Positions 34,319 through 45,599 of a stretch of DNA of 64,000 nucleotides are shown one piece after another. Numbering within the stretch: the first letter of the stretch is position 1; the number at the start of each line of letters is the position of its first letter. Origin of the DNA: Kingdonia uniflora (Eukaryota > Streptophyta > Magnoliopsida > Ranunculales > Circaeasteraceae); the NCBI GenBank assembly GCA_014058105.1, contig JACGCM010002684.1, forward strand, positions 124,001 to 188,000. The letters are read 5' to 3'. The notes beneath the pieces are model-generated. The model was not told where the DNA came from, made no database searches, and saw nothing but the letters and a program-made list of their open reading frames with translations. A program made the translations under genes and the position numbers.

Positions 34319-36820
34319 TGTCACGCCCCAAAATCCAATAATCGGTAGCTAGACCAATTACCGTCATTCGGGAGGTGCAGGTCGGGAAATCTAACCGATT
34401 CACCCCTACAAATAACTGAGCCATAAACAAGTTTAGGCGCCATCATTGACTATAGCAATATCATCAGAGTGAATGAAATACAGCGGAAGTAAAGATATAT
34501 ATAAATATATCAACTGAAAACGTAAATACAATGTCTCAAAATACAATACAGCACCAAAAGCTGGAATCGTACATGAGTACAACAACAAGAACAGATTTGC
34601 AGCAACCCAAAGCTAGATCCAACAGCTGAGCTCTCAGCCAACAACAACTACTTCACCTCTGAAAGGGGGGAACAAAGCGAGAGTGAGCAAAACCACAACT
34701 CACTAATGCCCAACAAGGCTAAACAACATACTAATATAACAAATGCAGAGAAGAGAGAGATGAATGAGATAAAGAATGCTCTAAAGTGCAATAATATAAA
34801 GAACCTGCGAAGAATGGGGGGAAAAAGAATAGGAATGAGATTAGGAGTAGGAATAGGAATATATGCGATAATGTGATGATGTGATGATGATATGATATAA
34901 TGATAATGTACTATGATGACTAGGATAATCCCATAATTATCCTAAATGTTGGATGATACACTAAGTCCTAATGTTGAATGATTAATGTTTAAAAGGACTA
35001 GACCTTATAGTTAAAAACGTTGGGCTGATCAACCACTAATTCATAATAATAACCTTAACGAGAATCTCAGTTGGATACAATGGGTACGATTGGGTTGCCA
35101 GCTCGACCACGCTGAAAGATTTATCACTTGATCAGAGTATTCCGGACTTTTCAACCCACGGAGCCAACGTCCAAACTTTATTTCACTTATTCCAAGGAAT
35201 TTCAACCTCAAGGAAAAGACTGGGACCAAAGGAAACTGTCTCATACCATCCCACACTCCCGGATGGGTACTAGATATGATAGTATCCAACCAGCACTTCA
35301 CCTACTATTTTTACCCGATATAGGAATCCTAGGTCCTATCGAGGGTCAGACGAGTGGAGCTTTGTTATGTATCCGATCCCGTTAAGTTAAAGGATATCAA
35401 TAGCTCATCTCCAAACAAACTCCAACGTTTAAACAATACAGTCGTTAACCCGGCCGACATAAACATAGGATAACCACCCTGTCTTAGAGAATGGTAAACA
35501 AATCCTAACACAACGGCCACATCATGGCCCACATACCCAGGATAACCATCTGCCTCAGAGAACGGTAAACAATCCTAACACAGGTACAAAAAGTGACTAA
35601 ATCAACCAGTCACAACATCCAACAACATCAGTCTCAAAAGACTGGAACACAGCCACCAAAGGCAACCCAGGAAAATAAGCCACAATGCACAACTTCCTAA
35701 GCAGACAAAAGGGAAATCACACCCTACATGCCAAATTATAGGAAACAACAATACTGAAGCAACAACTACGACAGACGAAATAATAAGGTTTAAAACCAAT
35801 CACAAACACCTCAATACCACATGCATGCTCTAACCAACGCAAGTTAAGCTAGTAGAGAATTTAACAAAGAAGGGACACTCGCCTGATAAACGGCTCGAAT
35901 TCCACAGGATAAACACGGAACTCCAACAACCGCAAACTCGACCAAAATCAGAGCAATCAACCTCAACACTACCGGCAATAATCACGCCAACTCAACAACC
36001 CAACACCTACAACTAAATACACCGCAAATCGCAAAACCCTAAATCAATCCACAAACAAAACCCTAGAAACACAAATCACAATTCAGTGAGGAAAGAGGGG
36101 AAACACTCACCGAAGGAAAAGGCGAAGAATCCGCCCAACAACAATCGCCAAACTCCGAGGATTGAGCAAGGATAGTGAGGAAGAGGGTGAGTGGAGAGTG
36201 AAGTAGAGAGAATTGAGAGTGAGAGGAAGATAAATGAAAATAAAAGCTAAAAAGAGGAAAACACCTGCCAAGTCGTTCGAACGACAAGGAAGTCGCTTGA
36301 ATGGACAAGGAATTTACAGAATGGATACAGAAGTCGTTCGAATGGATCCCGAAGTCGTTCGAACGACAGGGAGATCATGGGCCAAATTCCAGGGGATTGG
36401 TCAACTCGTTCGAACGAGACAGGAAGTCATTCGAATGAACCACCCTCAAAGACAAAAATTTCCAGAGGACATGTCAACTCGTTCGTACGAATCTAAATAT
36501 CGTTCAAACGACTTCTGGAAAATTCCCAGAACCACACGAACACTCGAATGCAGAACAACACACCAGACGCAAGCTAAAACTAACAACGAAGATACTAAGC
36601 CAATACCTGGCTCCCCAAAACCTCCACACAACCACCACCAGGCAAATGACCACAGAAAACCCAAAACCACCAAAACCACATAAAGAATAATACAAGGAAC
36701 AGAGGCTAGAATGTGATGAGGAGGTAAAGTGATATGAATTCACAATGTATGGATATAGGTGAATGAATAAGGAAGAATAGGAAAATAAAATAAAAGAATT
36801 TTATGGGATACTACAAATCA
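34314..36820. mobile_element. Solo LTR-like element B (~2.5 kb), inverted copy of A, with TSD
   Basis: The element runs 34319-36815, from TGTCACGCCCCAAAATCC to GGGATACTACA, flanked by a perfect 5-bp duplication AATCA (34314-34318, 36816-36820). It is the reverse complement of element A throughout, including the AGAGTGAGCAAA block, the CT/AG-rich part and the TTCGAACGAC cluster. No gag-pol is present. Its insertion split a related LTR-like sequence. Confidence 0.92.
36272..36511. repeat. Cluster of GTCGTTCGAACGAC-like palindromes in LTR B
   Basis: About eight imperfect copies: perfect GTCGTTCGAACGAC at 36272, then CGCTTGAATGGAC, GTCGTTCGAATGGA, GTCGTTCGAACGACAGG, CTCGTTCGAACGAGAC, GTCATTCGAATGAAC, CTCGTTCGTACGA and TCGTTCAAACGAC. 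Position and spacing mirror the cluster in LTR A. Confidence 0.85.
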
Positions 36821-37049
36821 TATGTGAGTTATTCTTAAAAGAATCGGATCATGAGCCTAACATAGTCAATGCAAAGTAAAATATTCAGAACATCTAGTAA
36901 CAATATTATACCAAATTAAATAATAAAATCACCTCTCAAAACTATGCTACTGTAACCATGAAGTTGTATTTCCTTAAACTTGGTCATATATAATGTGGGC
37001 CCTATCTTATGTGGTTTTATTTGGATTTGCATAGAATCTCCCTATCCAT

Positions 37050-37720
37050 GTGTTTATTGAGGAATTGCGTAGAATCTATTCGGAAATGTCCTACACATAT
37101 AGGGAGGAAGACGAAAAGAGTCAAGCTCGCTTAACACCATGGGATACGGTTCACAGTGAGAGCAGAAAGTTTATGGCGGATTCACTACCCTGTAGGGTTC
37201 GTACATCACGTTACCATTTTCAGTTGACTAGTTATGGCAGAACCGATTCTGTAAATATTGAAGATGATACTTGTTCTTGTCGTTGGTGGCAAACGATGGG
37301 TATACCTTGTGAACAAGGAGTACGCACTCTGGGTCTTGCTAATATTTATCCAACTACACGTGTCTCTGAGTACTACACAAATAATACATACAAGGCTTTT
37401 TATGAACTTATATGGATTCCTATAAGAGGAATTCAGCATTGGAAAATTTTAAAAACTGATCCACGTGTTTGTGCTCCTACTCCAACAGTTCGAGCCGGTC
37501 ATCCTCACACGCAAGGGAAGAGAAGGGAAAAAATGTCTGGTCTTGTTACCAAACTAAGATTTTGTAGTAGGTGTCAAAAAATGGACACAATCTTCATTCT
37601 TGTAAGCTTCTCCCAATCCCTTCCGATGATAATACACGTCCGACAATAGTACCATCTTTTACGATGAGCACTGAGCCACCTGTCATCCCATATGAAGATG
37701 TTGCAATCAGTTTGCACTAA
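37050..37720 (+). pseudogene. MULE transposase C-terminal part with SWIM finger and zinc knuckle (truncated, frameshifted)
   Basis: The frame opens at 37050 and contains SWIM-type zinc-finger residues CSCRWWQTMGIPCEQ (the usual final His is Gln here). Then come LGLANIYPTTRVSEYYTNNT and WIPIRGIQHWKIL, all characteristic of Mutator-like transposases. At about 37580 an indel shifts the frame; in the other frame the CCHC knuckle CSRCQK...GHNLHSC is restored and the ORF runs to TAA at 37718-37720. The upstream DDE catalytic domain is absent: homology begins only ~10 codons before the ATG. It is therefore a remnant. Such transposases cut at the terminal repeats and move the element. Confidence 0.85.
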
Positions 37721-37800
37721 TGATTTTGGGTACTCTATGTATCATTTATTTGTATGATCTTTATTGTCAGTGTATGAAAATTCATTATTTGTCTAAATGT

Positions 37801-38125
37801 AACTGTCATTTGTTTAAAAAGAATTTCTCATCTATCTGTTTCTATTGTATAATTATTAAGCACCGAACTGTCATTTGTGCATGGAGAATATATCATTAGT
37901 TTGTTTATGTGATCTCATTGTTTACTTCTGAAGTGTCATTTGTGGATGAATACTTTCTCATTTATTTGTTTCAATGATATCATTGTTTTATTCAGAACTG
38001 TCATTTGTTCTCAAAGAATTTCCCATTTGTTGGTTTCTATTATATCATTGTGCGCCAATTCTTTTTTATTGTTTGTTGAATTAATATCTTCAGTTTTGTT
38101 AAGTTCATCATTAAACTTGTCCCCC
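37801..38125 (+). repeat. 65-bp tandem repeat downstream of the transposase
   Basis: Units start with AACTGTCATTTGT at 37801, 37866, 37931 (AAGTG variant) and 37996, exactly 65 bp apart, with a degraded fifth unit from about 38061. Each unit contains TGTCATTTGT, the core of the 21-bp arrays elsewhere in the element, then a TTTCTCAT(C/T)TA(T)-like segment. Confidence 0.9.
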
Positions 38126-38279
38126 CTATATCATCATTATTTTCTTATAGAACTGTGATTGCTTTGTTTGCCATAGACTAAACGGAAATAACTACTTAAC
38201 AGTAAAAAGCAAACGAAATAGCACTAAACAAAACATCTTTTCATTCATACAAAGGCAAAGTACTAGTTACCACAAAAAG

Positions 38280-38715
38280 CAAACAAACGAAACACCAAAA
38301 AAACAAATGTTCACAACTCCTCCTGATCACATTCCGCGCATTCCAGATCGTACTCCAAAGACTGGATCTTCTGCTCGAGATAGCTAATCTTAGAAGCTGA
38401 CTCATCCTACAGTTTCTTGTGCTCATCTCGGTCCAACTTTACGACGCAGAGTCAATCTTCCAAGAAGCGCATATGGAACTTGAACTCTTAAAAATATTGA
38501 TCTCTCTTTGATATAGTTTGATACAGTTCATTTTGTATATAATTGAATGGTCCTAATTTTTCCCTGAAGTCTTCGTAATGCTCTTTCAGCATTTGTGCCT
38601 TCTCACTGGAAACATCCTTTTCCATTAGACATAGTCTATTCAATTTATTGAGACGTTGGTCACGTTGATCTTCCTGCATCCCTATCGACTCAAATTAGTC
38701 GTGTGGAGTGTTCAA
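38280..38715 (-). pseudogene. Coiled-coil transposon gene, copy a (decayed)
   Basis: Minus-strand reading gives LNKLNRLCLMEKDVSSEKAQ, MLKEHYEDFREKLG, then (another frame) KFHMRFLED*LCVVKLDRDE and SKISYLEQKIQSLEYDLE. It aligns over its length with 39306-39740. The Glu/Lys/Leu-rich heptads predict a coiled coil. Stops occur after LED and HKKL, with one frameshift near 38490. No named family recognised; it lies antisense between transposase and GRF gene. Confidence 0.65.
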
Positions 38716-39305
38716 AGAGACATGGCTAACTCGAGTGAAGTATGGCGTTAATCTTCAGAAGTTGAAAAGAGTTTAGGGTTTAGGGTTTGAATAGTTGAAG
38801 AGTAGAGAATAGTTTATTTGAACTTAAAACTTTCATAAGGGGAGTTGAATACATTGGGAAGGGACGCGTGTCAGGGATTACCCATTGTTTAGGGTAAAAG
38901 TTATTATTACTTGGTTCGGCGCCGTCATTTCTTGTTCTACACGTAAGTAATATGAGTATTTAAACTAAGTTGTCTTATCAATTATCATTACTTATCACAT
39001 CGATTTGTCATATGCTGAAGATAAGTTTGCATTTGTTGATAAGCTATATATCATTATATCTTTCCTGAACTATAATTTTTTATCGATAATTTATCATTTG
39101 TCTGTTCAAATATTATCACCAGTTTTGTTAAGTTTAACATTAATCTACCATTGTTCATGGAGTCTTTATCATTGGTTTGGTTCCCTTATATTATTTATTT
39201 TAGATGGAACTTCCCTAGCGAAAAATGGAAATGAAACAAAAAAAATGTTCATACAAAGGAAACAATAATAACAACAACAAAAAAAACTAAAAGAAACCCA
39301 AATGT

Positions 39306-39740
39306 TCACAACTCCTCACTTGAGGAATTATGATCACGTTCTATAGCCATGATCTTCTGCTCGAGGCATCTAATTTTATAGGCTGACTCCTCCCACAGTT
39401 TCTTGTGCTCATCCTGATCTAACTTTAGGGCGCAGAGCTGATTTTCTAAGAAGCGGATATGGAACTTGAACCCTTCAAAATGCTCTCTTTTCTTTTTTAT
39501 AACTTTATCCATTTTTTTATCCATTTCATCGAGTTCTCCTAATTTCTCCTTAAACTTTTCATAATGCTCTTTCAGCAGTTATGCCTTCTCACCGGTGCCA
39601 TCCTTCTCCATTAGGCAAATTTTATTCAACGTAAAAAGACTTTCGTCAGCCTGATCTTCCTCATTCCCTATCACCTCAAACCAATCTTGAGGGGTACTAG
39701 AAGGGGCATGGCTAAATCGAGTGGAGTGGGAGTACAACAT
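39306..39740 (-). pseudogene. Coiled-coil transposon gene, copy b (one in-frame stop)
   Basis: From ATG at 39740 the frame reads MLYSHSTRFSHAPSSTPQDW, then LNKICLMEKDGTGEKA, a TAA at 39582-39584 (copy a has CAA, Gln), LLKEHYEKFKEKLGELDEMD, FHIRFLENQLCALKLDQDEH, and ends DHNSSSEEL at 39306. Apart from the stop the ORF is intact (144 codons). It is predicted to be mostly coiled coil. With copy a it forms a tandem duplication ~1.03 kb apart. GRF-domain proteins in plants often end in a coiled coil, so the gene may derive from such a protein; this is inference. Confidence 0.65.
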
Positions 39741-40036
39741 TTCTTAAGAATTTTTAAAGAATTAAGAGTTAGAGCTTTAGTTTAGGGCTTTTTTTTATAC
39801 TTGGGAGAATTAGGACTTTGAATCACACGTAGCAGGGTTTAGGGCTTAGAATTTAGAGTGGCGAGACCCAAGTGGATGTTTTGGTTAGATAACTTATTGT
39901 AAACGTAATCAAAGTTGACTTTAAGAATGAATTGTCACTTCATCTGTAAAGGCAAGAATCTATCAACTTTAAAGCGGGAGATATGGTATTTGTTGTGACC
40001 AAGGGTATCATCGTGATGTGTTAATTTTCATTCTTT

Positions 40037-40044
40037 TATAAATA
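40037..40044 (+). promoter_or_regulatory. TATA box candidate for the GRF gene
   Basis: TATAAATA lies 77 bp before the ATG at 40121, a usual plant spacing for a TATA box (about 30 bp before the start of transcription plus a short leader). Confidence 0.4.
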
Positions 40045-40120
40045 ACTTGTCATAACCTTATACTACATAACCTGTGCACTTGCTTCCAATTATGAAGCAT
40101 TACATACTTCCCTACCAACA

Positions 40121-40480
40121 ATGCATTCCCTTATTTGCTGGTACGGTGAAAATTGTAATCTTCGTCTCTCACGTACAAGCCTCAACCCTAACTGCTTGTT
40201 CTGTCAATGCACTCGCAAAATTGGTGGGTGTGGTTTATGGGCATGGGTAGATGAGGTGAAAAGGTGTGATTGTGGTCTCATTTGTAGAGTCTCTAAACCG
40301 CCCGGTAGGAGATTCTATCATTGCCCATAATACCATCGTTAGTTCAAAACTTGGTTTCGAGAATCCTCTACGCCCGATGATTCTAAAATGCCACAATCAT
40401 CAACAGTGGAAGAAATCACAAATTCTGGCCAAGGGAACAATCAGATCCTCGACACTATTACATCTAAAACTTATACTCAA
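40121..40480 (+). pseudogene. GRF-type zinc-finger protein, transposon-associated (truncated)
   Basis: The ORF from 40121 encodes two GRF-like units. The first is CWYGENCNLRLSRTSLNP...LFCQC followed by GGCGLWAWVDEV. The second is CDCGLICRVSKPPGRRFYHC, with the Cys residues and the GRRF signature that name the GRF finger, a probable nucleic-acid-binding fold. The ORF ends at 40328 with TAA after HCP, and the other frame continues (MIVVSFVESLNRPV...). The second finger lacks its last part. Plant MULEs and other genes carry such fingers; the function in the element is unknown. Confidence 0.7.
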
Positions 40481-40904
40481 CTAAGGATCTCGGAGGTCAG
40501 AACGGAGATGCTGCAAGATTTTTTGTCCAAGTTAAAATCTCTAGATCTTAACAACTAGAGAAATATGTAGGAGTGAAGTGTAATATACCTTATCTTTAGT
40601 GACGTTAATTTATGGCATTAGAATGTTAAGCTCTTAAGGATCAAATGCTAAATCATATACAGCAAACAGCAAAAGTTTAATAATACCATGTAATTTTTGG
40701 ATTGTAAATGCCAAACACCTGAAAACAAATGACAGATTGCTTATTGTTGGATAACATATATTTTATTAAATAACAAATACATTTCCAATATTTCTTTATT
40801 TCCAATGGGTTTCGTCAGCATTAAATATTACTGTGTTTAAATTTATTCTGACATTGGGATTTGGAACTCAGCATTAAATATTGTTGTGGTTTGCAGTGTT
40901 ATGG

Positions 40905-40912
40905 TATAAATA
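40905..40912 (+). promoter_or_regulatory. TATA box candidate for the 40983 gene
   Basis: TATAAATA, 71 bp before the ATG at 40983. Same sequence and similar distance as upstream of the GRF gene. Confidence 0.45.
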
Positions 40913-40982
40913 CTGATGTGGCTTATTTAGCAAGTACTTCTTTATTACTTATTTAATCTTGTTTATCTACTTTTTGAAGAAG

Positions 40983-41318
40983 ATGGTGACCACCAGACGC
41001 CAAGCGTACGAGGCTAGAGTTCTTGCCAAGATGTAAGAGTTGCGGCTTCGATACTTTGGGACCCAGTCCCTTGAACTTCCTACTTCTATTCTAGTACGTC
41101 CTACCTTCCATGGGATGACGTATGATCATGTGGAAGAGACGGATGACGATTATTACCAAATGCAATACTTTCACTATATGGTGACGTCAGAGCAGGGGAT
41201 GAGAATTGGTCTGCGTCATCTTGTAGAGGATGTTGTTATAGCAGCGGATAAAGCGGCTGGTATACGTCCGATGATGTCTTATCGCTACCCTGAGTATGAT
41301 CAGAGGAAGAGATGGTAG
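40983..41318 (+). pseudogene. Small unknown transposon gene with one in-frame stop
   Basis: From ATG 40983 the frame reads MVTTRRQAYEARVLAKM, a TAA at 41034-41036, then LRLRYFGTQSLELPTSILVR, HVEETDDDYYQMQYFHYMV, and HLVEDVVIAADKAAGIRPMM, ending at TAG 41316-41318. After it follows a GGT/ACC-rich tract (about 41319-41390). I do not recognise the family. It sits downstream of a TATA box and immediately before the 21-bp array, so it is probably an accessory gene of the element. Confidence 0.55.
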
Positions 41319-41587
41319 TGGTGGTGGGGGTTACAGAGGAAAGAAGACGGTGGTGGTGGTAGGGGAGACCGACCACCACCACCATTTCCGAGTGCATAAA
41401 ACTGATGTAAATTGATATAATGTAAATTAAAGTTGCACAATATTCGAGCTAATGAAAGTTTCTTTTTTTGTGCCTAATAAGTTTTGGGAAGATACCCTAA
41501 GTTATACACAAGTAATATCATTCATTTTTATAATCTTTCTAATTTATTATATATTCTTTGTCATTCGTATAGTACATAATTGTTAGA

Positions 41588-42232
41588 ATGGCTAGTCTGT
41601 ATAGTTGGATTATTATTAACTTTTTATTTCTTATGTATGATTTAGCATTTGATATATATGATTTGGCATTCGTTATCAGAGATTTGACTTCATTTGTTAT
41701 ATGTGATTTGGCATTTGTTATAAGAAACTTGTCATTTGTTATCTATGATTTAGCATTTGTTATCAGAGATTTGTTGACTATAATTTGTCATTTGCTAATT
41801 ATGATTTGACTTTTTCTATAAAAAAAATTTATTTATTATATATGATTTGGCTATGTGTTTAGAGTGGTTACTAGGGAAGAGAGGGAGAGGCACATCATTT
41901 GCTATATGCTGATATAATTTATTTAGTTTTGAATCTTTTAATTTATGTTTTGCTTCGATATATTTTTTAGTTTGAATCTAGTTGACTATGATTTATTATT
42001 TGTTAGCCATGATTTGTAATTTGTTAACTATTTATGGTCTATTTGGTTCCTTGAACATTTTTATTGTGTTTGTATGATAGTAGACAATATTTGTAGTTAA
42101 AAAAACGATTTGTCATTTGTTAGCCGTGATTTGTCATTTGCTAGCAATAATTTGTCATTTGTTAACTATCTATGGTCTATTTGGTTCTTGAATATTTGTA
42201 TTGTGTTTGTATGATAGTAGACTTCATTATTG
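41588..42232 (+). repeat. 21-bp motif array, plus-oriented arm, copy 2
   Basis: It begins with GGCTAGTCTGTATAGTTGGA, the reverse complement of 42745-42765, then runs of ATGATTTGGCATTTGTTAT-type 21-mers, a ~200-bp break, and two ~75-bp/21-mer higher-order units (TCTATTTGGTT at about 42029 and 42175). Confidence 0.85.
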
Positions 42233-42830
42233 ATACCTAATTTTTTAAGTACAAATATTGTCTACTATCATACAAACACAATACAAATGTTCAAAAACCC
42301 AAATAGATTATTGATAGTTAACAAATGACAAATTATTGGTAACAAATAATAAATTATATATAACAAATGACAAATCACAGTCAACAAATGACAAGTCATA
42401 GTCAACAAATAAAAAATCATATATAACAAATGAATAATTGTGTTTTTAAAAACACATGTTGTCTACTTAAAAATAATCACAATTCATTTGAACCAAATCG
42501 ACCATTCACTTACATCAAATATTGTCTATCTACAAAACAAATAATATATAACGAATGATATATCATAGATAACAAATATCAAATCTTTGATAACAAATGC
42601 CAAATCATATATAACGAATGATATATCATAGATAACAAATGACAAATCTCTGATTACAAATGCCAAATCATATATAACAAATGACAAATCGATGATAAAA
42701 AAATGCCAAATCATACGTAAGAAATGAAAAATCAATAATAATCCAACTATACAGACTAGCCACTCTAACAAATATGTAATATACGAATGACAAATAAAAT
42801 ATAACAAATGAGAAAGATTATATAAATGAA
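42233..42830 (-). repeat. 21-bp motif array, minus-oriented arm, copy 2
   Basis: Starts with the reverse-complement unit TTTTTTAAGTACAAATATTG and ends near 42830 just before the Ulp1-like gene. From 42540 it is a pure array of 21-mers like AACAAATGCCAAATCATATAT. Together with the plus arm it makes an inverted repeat centred at ~42235. Confidence 0.85.
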
Positions 42831-42879
42831 TGATATTACTTGTTTATAACTTTACAAAATTACAGAAATTATACATTAC

Positions 42880-44130
42880 AACAAAAAGTTTCAAAATCTC
42901 ATCCAGCTTAACTCTCAGCTTCAATATATCATAAACAATTGTGTAACAGCATTCATTACCATCTATCAGATCTGGAAATTTTACTCCCCTTAGGAGATTG
43001 TTCATAAAGACAAGAATATAGACCCCGCAATTATTACCATTTGGCTGTATTGAACATTTCTCAAAATGAGTTGTCCATTTAGAGTTTAGGCCATAATCAT
43101 TTACCTCTGAACCAGTAGGTAGACTACTGCGATCGGCAAAAAATCTCTCCATATGAACATTTTTTAGAAGATCGTTGATATCTGATCTTCAATAAGCTGG
43201 TGTGCAGGAGATAACTTCATCTTCTTCCGTGCATTTACAATTTTTGAATCTACCATTGAATCATAAATACATATTTTTCTTGCCTTAAAGGACATTGATA
43301 TTCTAGGGAATGAGTACTAATTTCGAATTGGCCACTTTTAAATCTCCTCGATGGAGCAATTAGAAAATGTATGATCCCATTGTATAGATAAAATTTATTC
43401 CCAAACTGATTTCTTCTTCAGTTCCACACCTTCTGGAGAGGACAAATTACGAGTCTAGACATTGAAAGCCCTGCCAATATATTCACAGGCAAAGATATCC
43501 GCCAGTACAATCCTTTCTTTATCTAGGCAGGCACGATGTTGTGTGTTAAAATATTGAATCAGGGCATTAATGTACACATCAATGACCTCAAAAGGAAAAA
43601 AATGATAAATTAGATTACAAAAATGATAAAGTTTAATATTACAAATGACAACAGAGGCAAAACTAATGATAAAGTGCAAATGAATAAATGACAGACAATA
43701 TGAAAACAAATGGTAGAGACACTTGTACGAATAAGAGAGGAAATGAAATAAATACATCATTGTCCAACCATTGATTTGGATATAAGGTGTAGAGAGCGTT
43801 AAGGTAAACAGTGTCTTCACATATCCTCATATAGGTACTACTATTGTCCTTCTTAGCTTCAGGATATAATCCATCTTTCCTCAGTGACCAGAGTTGGTCC
43901 AGCTATTTTTTCCCATCCTGGGAGATGGGTCTTTGAATAAAATATTCCAATAACACTCCCGGAAGAAGTTCGTCAAGGTGAGCATGCAATCAGTTTATTT
44001 TACAAGCCATTTTGACTGTTCTTTCATTAATTTCTTCCTCAGTTAGTGCATGCCTCTTCTTTAAGGTGACATCCACTTCTGACTCCATTAAAACAAGCTG
44101 GAACAGATATGTCGACATAAGAAAAAGAAA
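42880..44130 (-). pseudogene. Ulp1/C48 protease-like domain, copy 2 (decayed, catalytic His deleted)
   Basis: Paralogue of 9100-10290. Exon 1 keeps TVYLNALYTLYPNQWLDND. The next exon carries YFNTQHRACLDKERIVLADI and EYIGRAFNV. The Gln/Cys end is present with a better consensus than copy 1: SIQPNGNNCGVYILVFM. However ~30 bp encoding the NNDNHWVLYVV segment are absent (at ~43299), so the catalytic His is lost. A stop in EDQISTIF*KMF and an extra T shift the frame near 43140. In copy 1 the lesions are at different positions, so the two copies decayed independently. Confidence 0.85.
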
Positions 44131-44216
44131 TATAAATGTGCTTATTACATGAGAATGAGTAATAAACTAGTTATTTTGTTTAAAAGTACTTCATACATTG
44201 GTCTGGTCAACAACCA

Positions 44217-44905
44217 TTTGTTTTATTACTTACTCAGGGTCTGGTTTATTCTATAAATTTCCATCATCATCATCCTTGTCTTCAAACACCTCATCCTTAT
44301 TATGTTCTACCTCCTCTTTACTCCCTTTAGTCTGTAAATAAACAGACTACAAATGATAAGAGTCATACAAGATATGGGAAAATAAATAGAAAAAAATGAG
44401 AAGTTACCAGCAAACAAATGATAAGTTACCTGACTAGCTTCACCAACATCTTCCTCCTGATGGGAGATTACTACTTTAGTTTGAGCAACCTCTATAGTCT
44501 GTTCCTCGATAGATATAACAGTTATTTGGTGTGCACTAGCCTATAAATAAGCAGACTACAAATAATAAGAGTAATACAAGATATGGGAAAATAAAAGAAG
44601 AAAATGAGAAGTTACCAGCAAATAGCATATAAGTTACCTGACTAGCTTTATCTTCAGTTTTTTCAACCTCTAAAGTCTATTCCACGACAAATACAGCAGT
44701 TGTTTGGTTAGCACTATCCTATAAATAAACATACTACAAATGATTAGAGTGATACAAGATATGTTAAAACAAAAGAAGAAAATGAGAAGTCAACATCAAA
44801 CAAATGATAAGTTACCTGATAAGCTTCACCAACAACTTTCTCCTTGTTGAAGAATACTATATCAGTTTTTGCTACCTCTGCAGCCACCATAGTCTGTACA
44901 ACAAA
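44217..44905 (-). repeat. Tandemly duplicated small exons, copy 2
   Basis: The same three-unit exon-intron repeat as 10447-11132, with GTAACTTATC donors (reverse complement GATAAGTTACCTG) at 44421, 44633 and 44813. Sequence divergence from copy 1 is low, so duplication of units predates the split of the copies. Confidence 0.7.
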
Positions 44906-45009
44906 GGTTAAAGAAGAAACAAATTAAAAAAAATGTTATGGATATGTGATGTTAATATTATGGATAGCTCAATACAAATAAATATTAGTTGTAGTCAGGT
45001 AACTTGAGG

Positions 45010-45420
45010 TTATGAGTCCTCTTGTTCAGCAAATACCTCATTGTCATGTTGTACATCTTTTTTTCTAGCATAATACACCATTACAGTTGGTTGTTCTGAA
45101 TCCTCTTCTTCAGTAACTTGAGGTTGCTCTTCTTCAGATTCTTTCTCCTCACCATCTTTCTCAGTATCATCAACTTTCTCATCACCGTTCTTCGATTCTT
45201 CCATCTCTAAAATAGGATATACATACATCGAATGGTAAAATTAAATGAACAAACAACAGGGTAGCAACAAATATGGTAGATAGCTCAAAAAAATGTTAGA
45301 TAAATAAATACCTCTATAACTTCCTCTTCTTCTGCAACTTGAGGTTGATCTTCTTCAGATTTAACTTTCTCCTCGACATCTTTATTATCATCATTATCTT
45401 TTTCGTCACCCTTCTTCCAC
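45010..45420 (-). CDS. Acidic exons of the Ulp1-type transposon gene, copy 2 (partial)
   Basis: The first open stretch (45228-45010) reads MEESKNGDEKVDDTEKDGEE, ESEEEQPQVTEEEDSEQPTV and ENE/QDS-like ending, paralogous to 11217-11410. A second similar acidic segment lies at 45310-45420 (SEEDQPQVAEEEE...). So this exon is duplicated within copy 2 relative to copy 1. It encodes low-complexity linker. Confidence 0.55.
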
Positions 45421-45599
45421 TTCACATATAACAAATAAAATGAACAAAGACATAAGAAGAAATGAAAGTTCAGAAAAATAGAATGGCAAAAACAACCTCA
45501 CAAATGCCAAAATATACTCAACAAATGATAGACTTCTAAAGAAATGGCAAATTGCATAACATAAATGGCAATATTTTCAAACAAAAATATTAAATAAAA

